A stretch of DNA of 64,000 bases from Gammaproteobacteria bacterium (GTDB lineage Bacteria; Pseudomonadota; Gammaproteobacteria; Pseudomonadales; Ketobacteraceae), in assembly GCA_013178375.1 (NCBI GenBank), contig JABLXQ010000018.1, forward strand, positions 49,730 to 113,729, given 5' to 3'. Position 1 is the first letter of the stretch. Each line of letters opens with the position of its first letter. Under the pieces are notes generated by a model that searched no databases, was not told the origin of the DNA, and saw only the letters and a program-made list of their open reading frames with translations. The position numbers were made by a program, and so were the translations under genes. Of the stretch, positions 13,064 through 22,169 are shown piece by piece.

Positions 13064-13531
13064 TCACGGCGAAACTATATAACCGTCGGCAAATTCCGGC
13101 GGCATCCGGCGCGGTTTGCCGGAATCCAGTTCGATACAGACCCAGTGCGTCTGCCCCCGCAACACAGTGACGCCATCAGCGGGCCGGATGATCTGGTAGC
13201 GGCGGGTCAGCGACAGCTTGCGGTCGTTGTCCACGATCCAGGTACCCAGCAGCAACGCGTCCCCTGCGAACGTCGCGGCAAGATAATCGATTTCATGTCG
13301 CCGTGCCACCAGCGCCCGGTTCAATTTGCGATAGACATCCCAATCCAGCCCCAGTGAATTGGAATGGGCCCAGGCCACTTTTTCCAGCCACTCCAGATAC
13401 ACCACATTATTGGTGTGGCCCATGACGTCGATATGCGCGGACGTGACCTGGATGGGCAGAATAAAAGGATGCAGCCGGTCCCAGGCGAGTGTTGCAACGG
13501 AATCCGGCGATGCTGGCGTGTCCTGTGTCAT
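13064..13531 (-). CDS. Acyl-CoA thioesterase, 4HBT hotdog family
   Basis: 155-residue single hotdog-fold protein of the 4-hydroxybenzoyl-CoA thioesterase/YbgC type, expected to hydrolyse an acyl-CoA thioester in the cytoplasm. The family's active-site region is HIDVMGHTNNVVYLEWLEKV near residues 33-52, where the Asp of IDVMGHTNN is the catalytic residue, and it is followed by the long hotdog helix. The central sheet includes HEIDYLAATFAGDALLLGTWI and KLSLTRRYQIIRPADG. The start is ATG at 13531. It is co-directional with tsaB 42 nt upstream. The exact substrate cannot be told from the sequence. Confidence 0.88.
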   Translation of the reverse strand: MTQDTPASPDSVATLAWDRLHPFILPIQVTSAHIDVMGHTNNVVYLEWLEKVAWAHSNSLGLDWDVYRKLNRALVARRHEIDYLAATFAGDALLLGTWIVDNDRKLSLTRRYQIIRPADGVTVLRGQTHWVCIELDSGKPRRMPPEFADGYIVSP

Positions 13532-13573
13532 GGAAGGTTCCCCGTGAAAATCCGTGGCAGATTAAAACCGGTG

Positions 13574-14284
13574 TCAGTCTTTCGCCGGGCGCGGTGCCGA
13601 CTTCACCGCCACATCATTGCGCAGATACACCGGTACCACCTGCTCCGCGCTGATGCATTCGCCCCGCTGCCAATACAACGTGGCCAGCGGCAGCAGATCG
13701 CGGGCATGAGGCAACAGGGATGGCTCACACTGCAGCAAGGAGCCCGTGGCGGTTTCCAATATGTCGCGAAACACCCAGCCGCTGCCGGCACCATACCAGT
13801 CTGCTTCCGCTTCAATACCGGCGGCCTGCTGCAACCGCGCCGGCACGCACACACACTCGCGCCCCACCAGTTCCAGATTGCCCGCATCATTTGCCTGATA
13901 ACTGCCCCAGTACACTTCACCCATGCGCGCATCGAACGCGGCGTGCGTGTGGGTCCAGCCGAATTCACGCAGCGCCCGCTGCGCCAGCCCCGCCAGCGAC
14001 GACACCGGCACCACCGGCAGATCAGCACCGAACGCCAGGCCCTGCACAGTGCCTGCCGCAATGCGCAGCCCCGTAAATGAACCCGGCCCCCGACCAAAAC
14101 AGAGCGCATCCAGCTGCTGCAAACGCAGACCCGCTTCCGCCAGCACCTCGTCCACCATCGGCAGAATCAGTTCCGCATGCTTGCGCGGCTGATCGGTAAA
14201 ACGGAACAGCACCTCATCGCCGGTTTGCAGGGCGACAGAACAGGCTTCAGACGATGTGTCGATGGCAAGCAGTGTAGGCGGCAT
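13574..14284 (-). CDS. tsaB: tRNA threonylcarbamoyladenosine biosynthesis protein TsaB
   Basis: TsaB is the non-catalytic ASKHA partner that dimerises with TsaD and, with TsaE, transfers the threonylcarbamoyl group to A37 of ANN-decoding tRNAs. The 236-residue protein begins with LLAIDTSSEACSVALQTGDE and contains FGRGPGSFTGLRIAAGTVQGLAF, both diagnostic of TsaB. It lacks the metal-binding HxxxH of TsaD, as expected. The start is ATG at 14284. It is read in the same direction as the helicase upstream (57 nt gap) and the thioesterase downstream. Confidence 0.94.
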   Translation of the reverse strand: MPPTLLAIDTSSEACSVALQTGDEVLFRFTDQPRKHAELILPMVDEVLAEAGLRLQQLDALCFGRGPGSFTGLRIAAGTVQGLAFGADLPVVPVSSLAGLAQRALREFGWTHTHAAFDARMGEVYWGSYQANDAGNLELVGRECVCVPARLQQAAGIEAEADWYGAGSGWVFRDILETATGSLLQCEPSLLPHARDLLPLATLYWQRGECISAEQVVPVYLRNDVAVKSAPRPAKD

Positions 14285-14341
14285 CGGAGCTCCCGGGTTG
14301 AAGCGCGCATTATCGCAGGAATGGGCGGCGGGACAAATGTG

Positions 14342-16243
14342 TCAGTCCGGTCGCAATAGTCCCTGCTCGCGGAAGAATGCCTGCACGGCGGCGAAGGATG
14401 TTGCCACAGGCACCGGTGGCAGACTGGACAGAAAGCGCTGTCCATAGGGCTTGCGCAGCAGACGGGTGTCACCCACCAGAATCAGGCCGCGATCATCACT
14501 GGAACGCAGCAGCCGCCCGATCCCCTGGCGGAAGCGGGTGATCGCCTGCGGCACCATGTAATCGTTGAATAAATGCTGGCCCTGTTTTGCCGCCATGAAT
14601 TTCCACGCCAGCGCCAGAATATCGTCGGGTGGTGTGAACGGCAGTTTGTCGATGGCGATGCAACGCAACGCGGCACCGCTCACATCGATGCCTTCCCAGA
14701 AACTGCCCGTGCCCAGCAGCAGGCTCTGATCGTTCTGGCGGAATTGCTGCAACAGCTGCTGGCGATGACTGCCGGGCAAGTGGATCAGCAATTGCCGGTC
14801 GGTGCGTCCCTGCAACAACTGCGCGGCGTTCTGCAGCGCCTCGTGACTGGAGAACAACAGCAGCATGCCGCCATCCAGATCCCGCGCCACCGTCAGCACC
14901 TGCTCGATCCAGGCCGACATGAACGCCTCATCCGTCGGTTCCGGCAGGGATTCCGGAATCCACAGCATTGCCTGCCGTGCGTAATCCAGTTCGCCGGCAA
15001 AACGTTGCACCTGCAATTGCGGCAGATCCAGAATGCGTTTGAACCAGGTGAACGAATTGTCCACTGCCAGCGTGGCGGAAATGAAAATCCAGTTGGCACT
15101 GGTGGCGGCAAGATTGGCAAAGGGCGATTGCACGCGCCCGGCGATCAACCGCAACCAACGACCGCCGGTGTCGGCCTGCAGCACCGTTTCCTCCGCAATG
15201 GCATGGCCGAGCACCGAACGCCACGCCTGCAACTGCTCCAGCTGCGACTGAATACCAGCATGCGCGGTTTGCACCTGTCGCAACACAACATCTAGCGACA
15301 TCAATAATTTAAGTAGCGGCAACAGGCTGACCGCCGCCACCTGCACCAGATTGTCCTCACCACTTTGGTGTAATTGGTGGCTGATTTTTTCCCACATCGA
15401 TTCCAGCTGGTTCAATCCGCTTTTCAAAGTCGGGAATAGCCCGAAATACTCCTTGCAGGCGGATCGCACCTGCCGCAACCAGCGCTGCAGACGGTAGCCA
15501 TCGAGCATGTCGGTATTGAACCGCACCAGCAGATCCGGCAACTGATGGGCTTCATCCACCACCACGGCATCCGCCACTGGCAGCAGGGCACCCATGCCCT
15601 TCTCGAACAGGCGATTGTCGCTCAGCAGCAGCGTGTGGTTGATCAGCAGCACTTCTGCCTGCGCGGCGCGAGTGCGGGCCTGCTGAAAATAGCAGTTGCC
15701 GAATTGAGTGCAGCGCTGACCCAGACATTGATCGGCCGTGACCGTCAGTTGTTGCGTGGCAATGGCCCGCTCCGCATCCGGCAACGGTAGGGTATTGATT
15801 TCGCCCGAGCGGGTTTGCTGCAGGCCGATGCTGATCGCCTGCCAGTTTTCCGCCACCCAGCGCTCGCCTGTCTGCAGCTGTTCATCCAGTTTCCAGCGGC
15901 AGATATAGTTCTCGCAGCCCTTCAATACCGTCAACGGCCGCACCTGCGGCAGGCAACTACGCAATTTCTGGTATTCGCCCCACCATAAATGGTCCTGCAG
16001 GGTGCGATTGCCCACCGAGATAATGATGCGCTGCGAATGCATTAACACCGGCAACAGATAGGCCAGGGTTTTTCCCGTGCCGGTAGGTGCTTCCAGTGCC
16101 ATCGGTTGCCGCTGTGACAATGCGTTTTCCACCGCTTCAGCCAACGCCCGCTGCTCGGTGCGCACGGTAAAACCGGGCCAGGATTCCCGCAACGGGCTGG
16201 CGTCGGAAAAGTAAGTCAGACTGGAGGCAGGATGGGTTGGCAT
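14342..16243 (-). CDS. DinG/YoaA-family ATP-dependent DNA helicase
   Basis: 633-residue superfamily 2 XPD-like helicase of the YoaA branch, related to repair of replication blocks. Walker A is APTGTGKT at residues 52-59. The iron-sulphur cluster cysteines are visible as C110/C115 then C173, C178 and C184 between motifs I and II. Motif II is DEAH at 230-233. C-terminal motifs include LLLGTGSFWEGIDVSG and the motif VI stretch QAITRFRQGIGRLLRS. The ATG at 16243 is preferred to an upstream ATG-like codon at 16276 because homology starts just after it. It diverges from mobA over only 56 nt. YoaA is more likely than DinG given length and spacing. Confidence 0.9.
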   Translation of the reverse strand: MPTHPASSLTYFSDASPLRESWPGFTVRTEQRALAEAVENALSQRQPMALEAPTGTGKTLAYLLPVLMHSQRIIISVGNRTLQDHLWWGEYQKLRSCLPQVRPLTVLKGCENYICRWKLDEQLQTGERWVAENWQAISIGLQQTRSGEINTLPLPDAERAIATQQLTVTADQCLGQRCTQFGNCYFQQARTRAAQAEVLLINHTLLLSDNRLFEKGMGALLPVADAVVVDEAHQLPDLLVRFNTDMLDGYRLQRWLRQVRSACKEYFGLFPTLKSGLNQLESMWEKISHQLHQSGEDNLVQVAAVSLLPLLKLLMSLDVVLRQVQTAHAGIQSQLEQLQAWRSVLGHAIAEETVLQADTGGRWLRLIAGRVQSPFANLAATSANWIFISATLAVDNSFTWFKRILDLPQLQVQRFAGELDYARQAMLWIPESLPEPTDEAFMSAWIEQVLTVARDLDGGMLLLFSSHEALQNAAQLLQGRTDRQLLIHLPGSHRQQLLQQFRQNDQSLLLGTGSFWEGIDVSGAALRCIAIDKLPFTPPDDILALAWKFMAAKQGQHLFNDYMVPQAITRFRQGIGRLLRSSDDRGLILVGDTRLLRKPYGQRFLSSLPPVPVATSFAAVQAFFREQGLLRPD

Positions 16244-16299
16244 GGCGTCTCGGGTTATAATGCCGGCGCTGCGCACTCTAGCATATCGGAGGTTTGTTC

Positions 16300-16893
16300 A
16301 TGAGCGATTCCAGCCAGCTCACCGGCGTCATTCTTGCCGGCGGTGAAGGCAACCGCATGGGCGGGCAAGACAAGGGCTGGATTACTTTGCGCGGGAAACC
16401 GCTGATCGAATGGGTGCTGGAACAACTGAAATCCCAGGTGGGCCCAGTGATCATCAGCGCCAACCGCAATCTGGAACGTTACCAGGCGCTGGGTGTTCCC
16501 GTCGTGCACGACGAAAAGGTTTATCTGGGGCCGCTGGCGGGCATCGCCACCGCACTGGAAAACATCCGCACCGACTATGCGCTGGTGGTACCTACTGATG
16601 CCCCCCTGATTCCCGCCGACCTGGCACAACGCCTGTTGCCGAAATGCCCCGCACGCCTGGTGATCTGCCACGATGGCGAACGCCTGCAACCGCTGTTCGG
16701 GCTTTACCATCGCTCACTCGCAGAATCGATTCGGGCATTTCTCGCCAGCGATCAGCGCCAGCTCACTCGTTGGTGCATGGCGCAAAATCCAGAAATTGTC
16801 ACCATTCGTGACACCGAGATCTTCGCCAACCTGAATACAGCAGAGGAACTGGCACGAATCGAAACAGCGCTGGGTGAACGGGGCAACGGATAA
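16300..16893 (+). CDS. mobA: Molybdenum cofactor guanylyltransferase
   Basis: MobA transfers GMP to molybdopterin to make the bis-MGD cofactor used by DMSO-reductase-family enzymes, one of which begins at 61955 in this window. The 198-residue protein opens with GVILAGGEGNRMGGQDKGWITLRGKPLIEW, the nucleotide-binding signature, followed by VVIISANRNLERY-type and VPTDAPLIPADLAQRL motifs. The ATG at 16300 has GGAGG seven bases upstream; a TTG six bases earlier is less likely. It is followed by a bidirectional terminator. Confidence 0.95.
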   Translation: MSDSSQLTGVILAGGEGNRMGGQDKGWITLRGKPLIEWVLEQLKSQVGPVIISANRNLERYQALGVPVVHDEKVYLGPLAGIATALENIRTDYALVVPTDAPLIPADLAQRLLPKCPARLVICHDGERLQPLFGLYHRSLAESIRAFLASDQRQLTRWCMAQNPEIVTIRDTEIFANLNTAEELARIETALGERGNG

Positions 16894-16920
16894 AATCAGG
16901 CTTCACCGATATGCAGGCAT

Positions 16921-16950
16921 AAAAAAAGCCCCTCGAAAGGGGCTTTTTTG
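16921..16950. terminator. Bidirectional rho-independent terminator (mobA / AlgP-like gene)
   Basis: A perfect 12-bp stem (16922-16933 pairing with 16938-16949) with a CGAA loop has an A run on the left and a T run on the right, so it can end transcription of mobA rightwards and of the AlgP-like gene leftwards. Confidence 0.9.
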
Positions 16951-16962
16951 CGTTCCGGCTAC

Positions 16963-17841
16963 TTATGCTGCGGGAGCAGCAGCAGCGGGAGCGGCTTTCT
17001 TGGGACGGCCACGCTTGCCAGCAGCCTTTTTCGGAGCTGCTTTTTTCACGCCAGCCTTTTTAGGAGCGGCTTTTTTTCCTGCCGTCTTCTTGGCTGCTGC
17101 CTTTTTCGGGGCGGCCTTCTTCTTGGCTACCTTGGCTTTCTTCGCAACCTTGGCTTTTTTGGCTTTGGCGGGCTTTTTGGCTGCCGGAGCGGCCGCAGCT
17201 GCCGGAGCAGCGCCTTTCTTGGCCTTGGCTACACGGCGTTTCTTGGCGCCAGCGCGTTTTTTCGGGCCAACGGCCTTCTTCGCGATGACTTTAGCCTTCA
17301 CCTTGGCCTTTTTGGCTGCGGATTTGGCTTTGCTTTTTTCTTTCTTCTCTTTCTTCTTCACCTTCTTGGAATCAGCCGCCTTGCGGGACTTTTTCCAACG
17401 GGCTTCGAAGGCACCTACGGCTTTCTTCAGATCCGCTTCGGCACGCTTGGCCAGCGATTCTGCGAATTCCATAGTGGCTTCAACGGCTCTTTCCTCGGCT
17501 GAAATAACAGCAGCTTCAACCTTGGCAACAGCATGAGCCACCTTGGCGTGACGCAACTGCTCTTTTTGGGACTTCAGCTGGTCACCTGCCTTCGCAGCAG
17601 CCTTTTTAGCGGCCTCGGCAACCTTTTTGGCTGTCTTGGAACCGGCTTTTTTGGCTGCAGCTGCTTTCGCGGCGGCTTCCTTCTTGGCTGCTTCAGCTTT
17701 CTTGGCTACCAGATCCAGTTCTTTTTGAACCTTATCCAGAGCCGCTTCTGCTTTCGCCAAAATCGGATGCGTGGGCGCAGCTGCCTTTTTCGGTGCAGCC
17801 TTGCGCGGACGCTTAGCTGCTGCTTTTTTTGCTTTCGCCAT
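16963..17841 (-). CDS. AlgP/histone H1-like Lys/Ala-rich protein
   Basis: 292-residue, extremely basic protein made largely of Lys, Ala and Pro, resembling AlgP (AlgR3) of Pseudomonas and eukaryotic histone H1 tails. Three parts are visible: a Lys/Ala N-terminus; a central part (about residues 25-150) with a more ordinary helical composition (LAKAEAALDKVQKELDLVAKKAEAA onward) that may form a coiled coil; and a C-terminal tail of degenerate KKAAPKKA-type repeats ending in an AT-hook-like KRGRPKKAA. The start is ATG at 17841 with a GAGGAG ribosome site. Role in DNA binding or chromosome structure is inferred from composition and family resemblance. Copy number of the tail repeats commonly varies in such genes. 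Confidence 0.85.
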   Translation of the reverse strand: MAKAKKAAAKRPRKAAPKKAAAPTHPILAKAEAALDKVQKELDLVAKKAEAAKKEAAAKAAAAKKAGSKTAKKVAEAAKKAAAKAGDQLKSQKEQLRHAKVAHAVAKVEAAVISAEERAVEATMEFAESLAKRAEADLKKAVGAFEARWKKSRKAADSKKVKKKEKKEKSKAKSAAKKAKVKAKVIAKKAVGPKKRAGAKKRRVAKAKKGAAPAAAAAPAAKKPAKAKKAKVAKKAKVAKKKAAPKKAAAKKTAGKKAAPKKAGVKKAAPKKAAGKRGRPKKAAPAAAAPAA

Positions 17842-18257
17842 GTTTTTATCTCCTCAGCTATGGCAACTTTTTCGCGCACACTTTTGAAAACTTGCTAAAA
17901 ATGTGCTTAGAGAAAAAGTAGCACAAAAAAAATGCATGTGATACATACACATGGCAATAATATTTAATAAATCATTTATTTCCAGCTTCAAACCCGATTT
18001 TTTTCCCCATTTTCACTCTTTTTTTCCATTTTTTAATCTCAGCCTCCCGATTTTTCGATTTTCACACGCATCACATCCGCTCAATCAACCACTCAAACTG
18101 CACAGTGCGAATATGCCCGCCGCAGGATTTCGTCGCGTTGAAATTCCATTTTGCATACTTGTCGAATACTGCCGTGATCGCTGTCAGGGTGAATGCACAA
18201 CAACAATTCGGCAGTGAATTACCGCGCATGTGCTGCCAAAAAATCCAGATCTGGACC
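17842..18257. other. AT-rich intergenic region upstream of the AlgP-like gene
   Basis: About 415 bases without a convincing gene. The section 17900-18070 is strikingly richer in A+T than the rest of the window, with T and A runs. It contains an inverted repeat CATGTG-7nt-CACATG at 17935-17953 and the ribosome site of the AlgP-like gene. The promoter of that gene must lie here, but no clean -35/-10 pair stands out. A 62-codon open frame at 18071-18259 looks random. Confidence 0.5.
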
Positions 18258-18287
18258 AAAAAAAAGCACCCCGAAGGGTGCTTTTTT
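18258..18287. terminator. Rho-independent terminator of adk (bidirectional form)
   Basis: A perfect 12-bp stem, left arm 18260-18271 and right arm 18276-18287, has a CGAA loop and is flanked by A and T runs. It stands 31 nt past the adk stop codon in the leftward direction. Confidence 0.88.
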
Positions 18288-18317
18288 CATGGTGCGAACA
18301 GTTTGGAAACCCAATTT

Positions 18318-18998
<681 letters not shown>

Positions 18999-19225
18999 CT
19001 ATAACGGATCGGGTACGAAAGAGTTCTCGCACAATGCTGCTCTTTCGTTCGAGGATTCTAGCAAATTCAGCTTGGTCGCAGATGGCGGCCGGAATGCTGC
19101 ATCAGAGATTCCGGCATGGAAAAGAAGGGCCAAACATACACATGAACAGGATTGGTTACAACCCCGCTGGCGGCGGCGATATAACTAATTGTTTTGGCGG
19201 GATTTTTGAAAACAGCTGCGGGAAA

Positions 19226-19258
19226 TGGCGGGCAGGCAGGAATACCTGCCTGCGCCAT
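19226..19258 (-). terminator. Stem-loop terminator after the HDOD gene
   Basis: Inverted repeat GCAGGCAGG (19232-19240) with CCTGCCTGC (19245-19253), extended outward to ATGGCG/GCCAT with one bulged base, lies directly at the stop codon of the HDOD gene. On the minus strand it is followed by only a short T stretch, so termination may be partial. Confidence 0.6.
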
Positions 19259-20658
19259 CATGCGGCAATGTGATTGGCGAGACTGTCGATTTCGGGGCAC
19301 AGCTCCATTACTTTTTCAAACACCGCTTCAGCAGCATTGAACGAAATAAGATGGGCACCAAAGCCGTTGACCAGGCCATCCGGAATACCCAGATCGCCAA
19401 TCTGTCGCTGTGCCAGCAGACGGTTGCTGAGCTGGATCAGGCGCACGTAATCCTGGAACGGGCCGTTGTAATGTTCGTCATGGTGGTGATAGCAGCAGGC
19501 CACCACTTCTTCCGGCAGACGCCATTTTTCCATCAGGAATCCGCCGATCTGGTCATGCCCCAGTGCGATCAGTTGCCGCGCCTGACCCATGCCGATCATG
19601 TCCTTTTCAATCGCGTGCAATGGCTTTTCCGGATGCTTGCTGGCGAGTTTGTTGAGCAGGCAGAACTCGGGCGGAAACAGATGCCCCACCAGCAGCACAC
19701 CAATATTGTGCAGCAGGCCCGCCAGATAGGCGGTGGCCGGATTGATCAAGTCAGGCCGATCGATTTTGCGCGCCAGACTCTGGGACACCACTGCGCAATA
19801 CAGCGCGTGCTTCCAGAATGCTTTCAAGCCGAGTGGACCCTCCTGCGGCACCTTGAATGCCCGGCCGGACGCAATGCCCAATGCGATATTGCTCACCAGG
19901 TCGAAACCCAGCACGCGGGTAATCGCGTCCTGCACTGAATTGACGCGGCCACGATACCCATAATAAGGCGACGCGGCATAACGGACGATCTGGGCCGCCA
20001 TGCTGGGATCAAGCTCGACAGCTTCCGCCAGATCCACTGCGGTGGTTTTGGTATCCGACACCAGTTGAATGATCTTGAGCGCCATGGCCGGCATCGCCGG
20101 CAGCCGGTGCATGTTTTCCAGATACTGGCGGATGCGGTCGGCATCCCCTGCAGTGGTGGCAGGAATCAATTCCTCCGCCAACGCTTGCATGGGATTGGAA
20201 ATCACGGCCTTGGGATAGGCTCTGAACAGAAACTGGAAGGTGTCGGCATCGACACTGGCAAGACTGGAATGGGTGCCGGCACGGAAAAACACGCGCTCGA
20301 CGTCCATCAGTGAGCGGTCAACGATGCAGGGCAGATCATAGGGCTCTGGAATCGGCGGTTCGGCACCCGGTTCGACATCCAGGAAGCGCTGCGATACGGC
20401 ATAGTCGTCAAGCCAGGTGAATTCGCGGCGCAACAGTGCTTCAACGCGATTCATGTCCAGTCCACTGGAAAGCGGCAACACTGCCATCAGGTAGGCCTTG
20501 CGCGCACTCTGCAGCAGCACGGGTACCGCCACATGGGCAGGGTCGATACCCAGTTCAAAACAGAGTTTCGACAGGCTGTTCTCGCGGACATGAGGATGGG
20601 TCTTGTAGACGATGCCTTTGCGTTCGAAATACCGCTGAAGTGAAACTGCTATGGCCAT
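19258..20658 (-). CDS. YbaK-like deacylase domain fused to HDOD domain
   Basis: 466-residue cytoplasmic protein with two parts. Residues ~1-155 resemble the YbaK/ProRS editing-domain fold (LQRYFERKGIVYKTHPHVRENS..., ARKAYLMAVLPLSSGLD..., FFRAGTHSSLASVDADTFQFLF). Residues ~185-395 form an HDOD domain (RLPAMPAMALKIIQLVSDTKTTAVDLAEAVELDPSMAAQIVRYA, LLHNIGVLLVGHLFP), with LGHDQIGGFLMEKWRLPEEVVACCYHHH following. The ATG at 20658 is chosen because the fold begins there. HDOD proteins are non-enzymatic HD relatives involved in signalling. The combination is known in pseudomonads and relatives; its function has not been settled. Next gene upstream is ccmI, 227 nt away. Confidence 0.85.
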   Translation of the reverse strand: MAIAVSLQRYFERKGIVYKTHPHVRENSLSKLCFELGIDPAHVAVPVLLQSARKAYLMAVLPLSSGLDMNRVEALLRREFTWLDDYAVSQRFLDVEPGAEPPIPEPYDLPCIVDRSLMDVERVFFRAGTHSSLASVDADTFQFLFRAYPKAVISNPMQALAEELIPATTAGDADRIRQYLENMHRLPAMPAMALKIIQLVSDTKTTAVDLAEAVELDPSMAAQIVRYAASPYYGYRGRVNSVQDAITRVLGFDLVSNIALGIASGRAFKVPQEGPLGLKAFWKHALYCAVVSQSLARKIDRPDLINPATAYLAGLLHNIGVLLVGHLFPPEFCLLNKLASKHPEKPLHAIEKDMIGMGQARQLIALGHDQIGGFLMEKWRLPEEVVACCYHHHDEHYNGPFQDYVRLIQLSNRLLAQRQIGDLGIPDGLVNGFGAHLISFNAAEAVFEKVMELCPEIDSLANHIAA

Positions 20659-20885
20659 GATCAACTCGCGCCGGGAACACCGGTTTAACCCTGATGCTTC
20701 CAGTTTAGTCGCTGGCGGCATGACACGGCGAAGTTTCGGCGGCGCAGTGTCCGCCTTTCAGAAAGGATCAATGGACGGGTGCGAACTGCATCACAGGCCG
20801 GTTTTACATTGCCTGATCGGGTTTGGTTTTTTAAAACGGAATGCATGCACCGCACAGGGTTGCTATAAGCATTCCGTGTTGTCCG

Positions 20886-22169
20886 TCAGGGCATGCGCGC
20901 GGAGATCTGCAGGCTGACATCCTGCTTTCCACCCGCCAGTTTCACCACCTGGGTGGGACCAATCCAGTCGCCGCTCTGGGGAATGGCGTTGCCGGTGGCA
21001 GAAATACGGGCCTGCACGATCACATCGGGAAATTTCGACAAAGTGGCCATGGGCGTCATCGCATTGGCATCGCTCAGCTGCACGATCACAGGCCAATTCC
21101 CCACCGGTTGCTTCACTACGGCCAGCGGCATCGGCGGACCATTTACGGCCTTGGCATAAACAAACAGCGTATCGCTGGCTGTCAGTTGCGAACGCACCTC
21201 TGCCGCCAGATCCACTTTCACGCTTAGCAGGGGTTTGTCCGTGGCAGCATCGGGCTGGCCGCTGTCGGTTGCAGGTGCAGAATCGGCCTGCGCCAGCTGG
21301 TTGCGTGCCACCTCGACACTGCGCTGCAACAGTTGCACCGCGCGGGAATCGGCGTTTTCCCGCTGGATATATTGCTGCCAGATGTCGATGGCACCGTTGA
21401 AATCACCACCCTGGAATGCGGCCATGCCCAATGTCATATAGGGTTTTGGATTCTCCGGTTGCTGCCCGATGATGCGGATCAGGGTTTGCCGCATTTCCGG
21501 TGTCAACGCGCCGTCGTTCTGCGCCATCGAAGCCTGCGTGTATCCCACCACATAATCCGCATTGTCCGGTTCCAGATTGAGGGCACGACTGAAGGCCAGC
21601 TCCGCCGGCTCTGCCATCCGCACCTGCATGTAACTGACGCCGAGCAGATACCAGCTGCGGGCATCGTGTGGCTTCTTCTGCAGATGCGCCTGCATGCCAC
21701 GAATCAGGTCCGGCAGTTGCACGCCCTGCTGTTCCAGCGCGGCGAAATCCCCCGCCAGCATTTGCGGAATCATCGCTTCAAGGCGCGGTTGCGCCGCCAG
21801 CCAGTCACCGGTTTCGCTGCGATAGCCTTCGGTCCAGTACAGGAAGAATGCGGCCAACGGCACCAGCGCAAACAACGGCCACACAAGCCATTTTCCCGTC
21901 ACCGAGCGCGGACCCTGATCCTGCTGGCTGAGGTTCACATCGTCCAGCAGCGTCAATTCCAGTTCGGCCTTGAGCTGGGCGAATTCGTCCGCCTGCACGC
22001 GGCCTTCCCGCAAATCCGTCTCCAGTTCCTGCAACCGGTCGCGGTACACCAAGGAATTCACGGCAACGCCGGACAATTCCTCCCGCGCCCGGTGTTTCAG
22101 CAACGGCAACACCACAACCAGTGCACCCACCACTGCCATCAAGGCCATCAGGGCCCACAACTGCGTCAT
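20886..22169 (-). CDS. ccmI: Cytochrome c biogenesis protein CcmI
   Basis: CcmI delivers apocytochrome c to the CcmFH heme ligation complex in the periplasm. The 427-residue protein has an N-terminal membrane segment (LWALMALMAVVGALVVVLPLL), a cytoplasmic loop with the leucine-rich VYRDRLQELETDLREGR motif, a second membrane segment (WLVWPLFALVPLAAFFLYWTEGY), and a periplasmic TPR region (about residues 150-290: DARSWYLLGVSYMQVRM, NADYVVGYTQASMAQND, PYMTLGMAAFQGGDFNGAIDIWQQYI). The C-terminal ~120 residues form the CcmI-2 domain. The ATG overlaps the ccmH stop by 4 nt. It ends the ccmFGHI run. Confidence 0.93.
   Translation of the reverse strand: MTQLWALMALMAVVGALVVVLPLLKHRAREELSGVAVNSLVYRDRLQELETDLREGRVQADEFAQLKAELELTLLDDVNLSQQDQGPRSVTGKWLVWPLFALVPLAAFFLYWTEGYRSETGDWLAAQPRLEAMIPQMLAGDFAALEQQGVQLPDLIRGMQAHLQKKPHDARSWYLLGVSYMQVRMAEPAELAFSRALNLEPDNADYVVGYTQASMAQNDGALTPEMRQTLIRIIGQQPENPKPYMTLGMAAFQGGDFNGAIDIWQQYIQRENADSRAVQLLQRSVEVARNQLAQADSAPATDSGQPDAATDKPLLSVKVDLAAEVRSQLTASDTLFVYAKAVNGPPMPLAVVKQPVGNWPVIVQLSDANAMTPMATLSKFPDVIVQARISATGNAIPQSGDWIGPTQVVKLAGGKQDVSLQISARMP

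Noticed and set aside
18071..18259. 62-codon open frame between the AlgP-like gene and adk
   Set aside because: No ribosome site, lies in an AT-rich gap and against the adk terminator; composition looks random.
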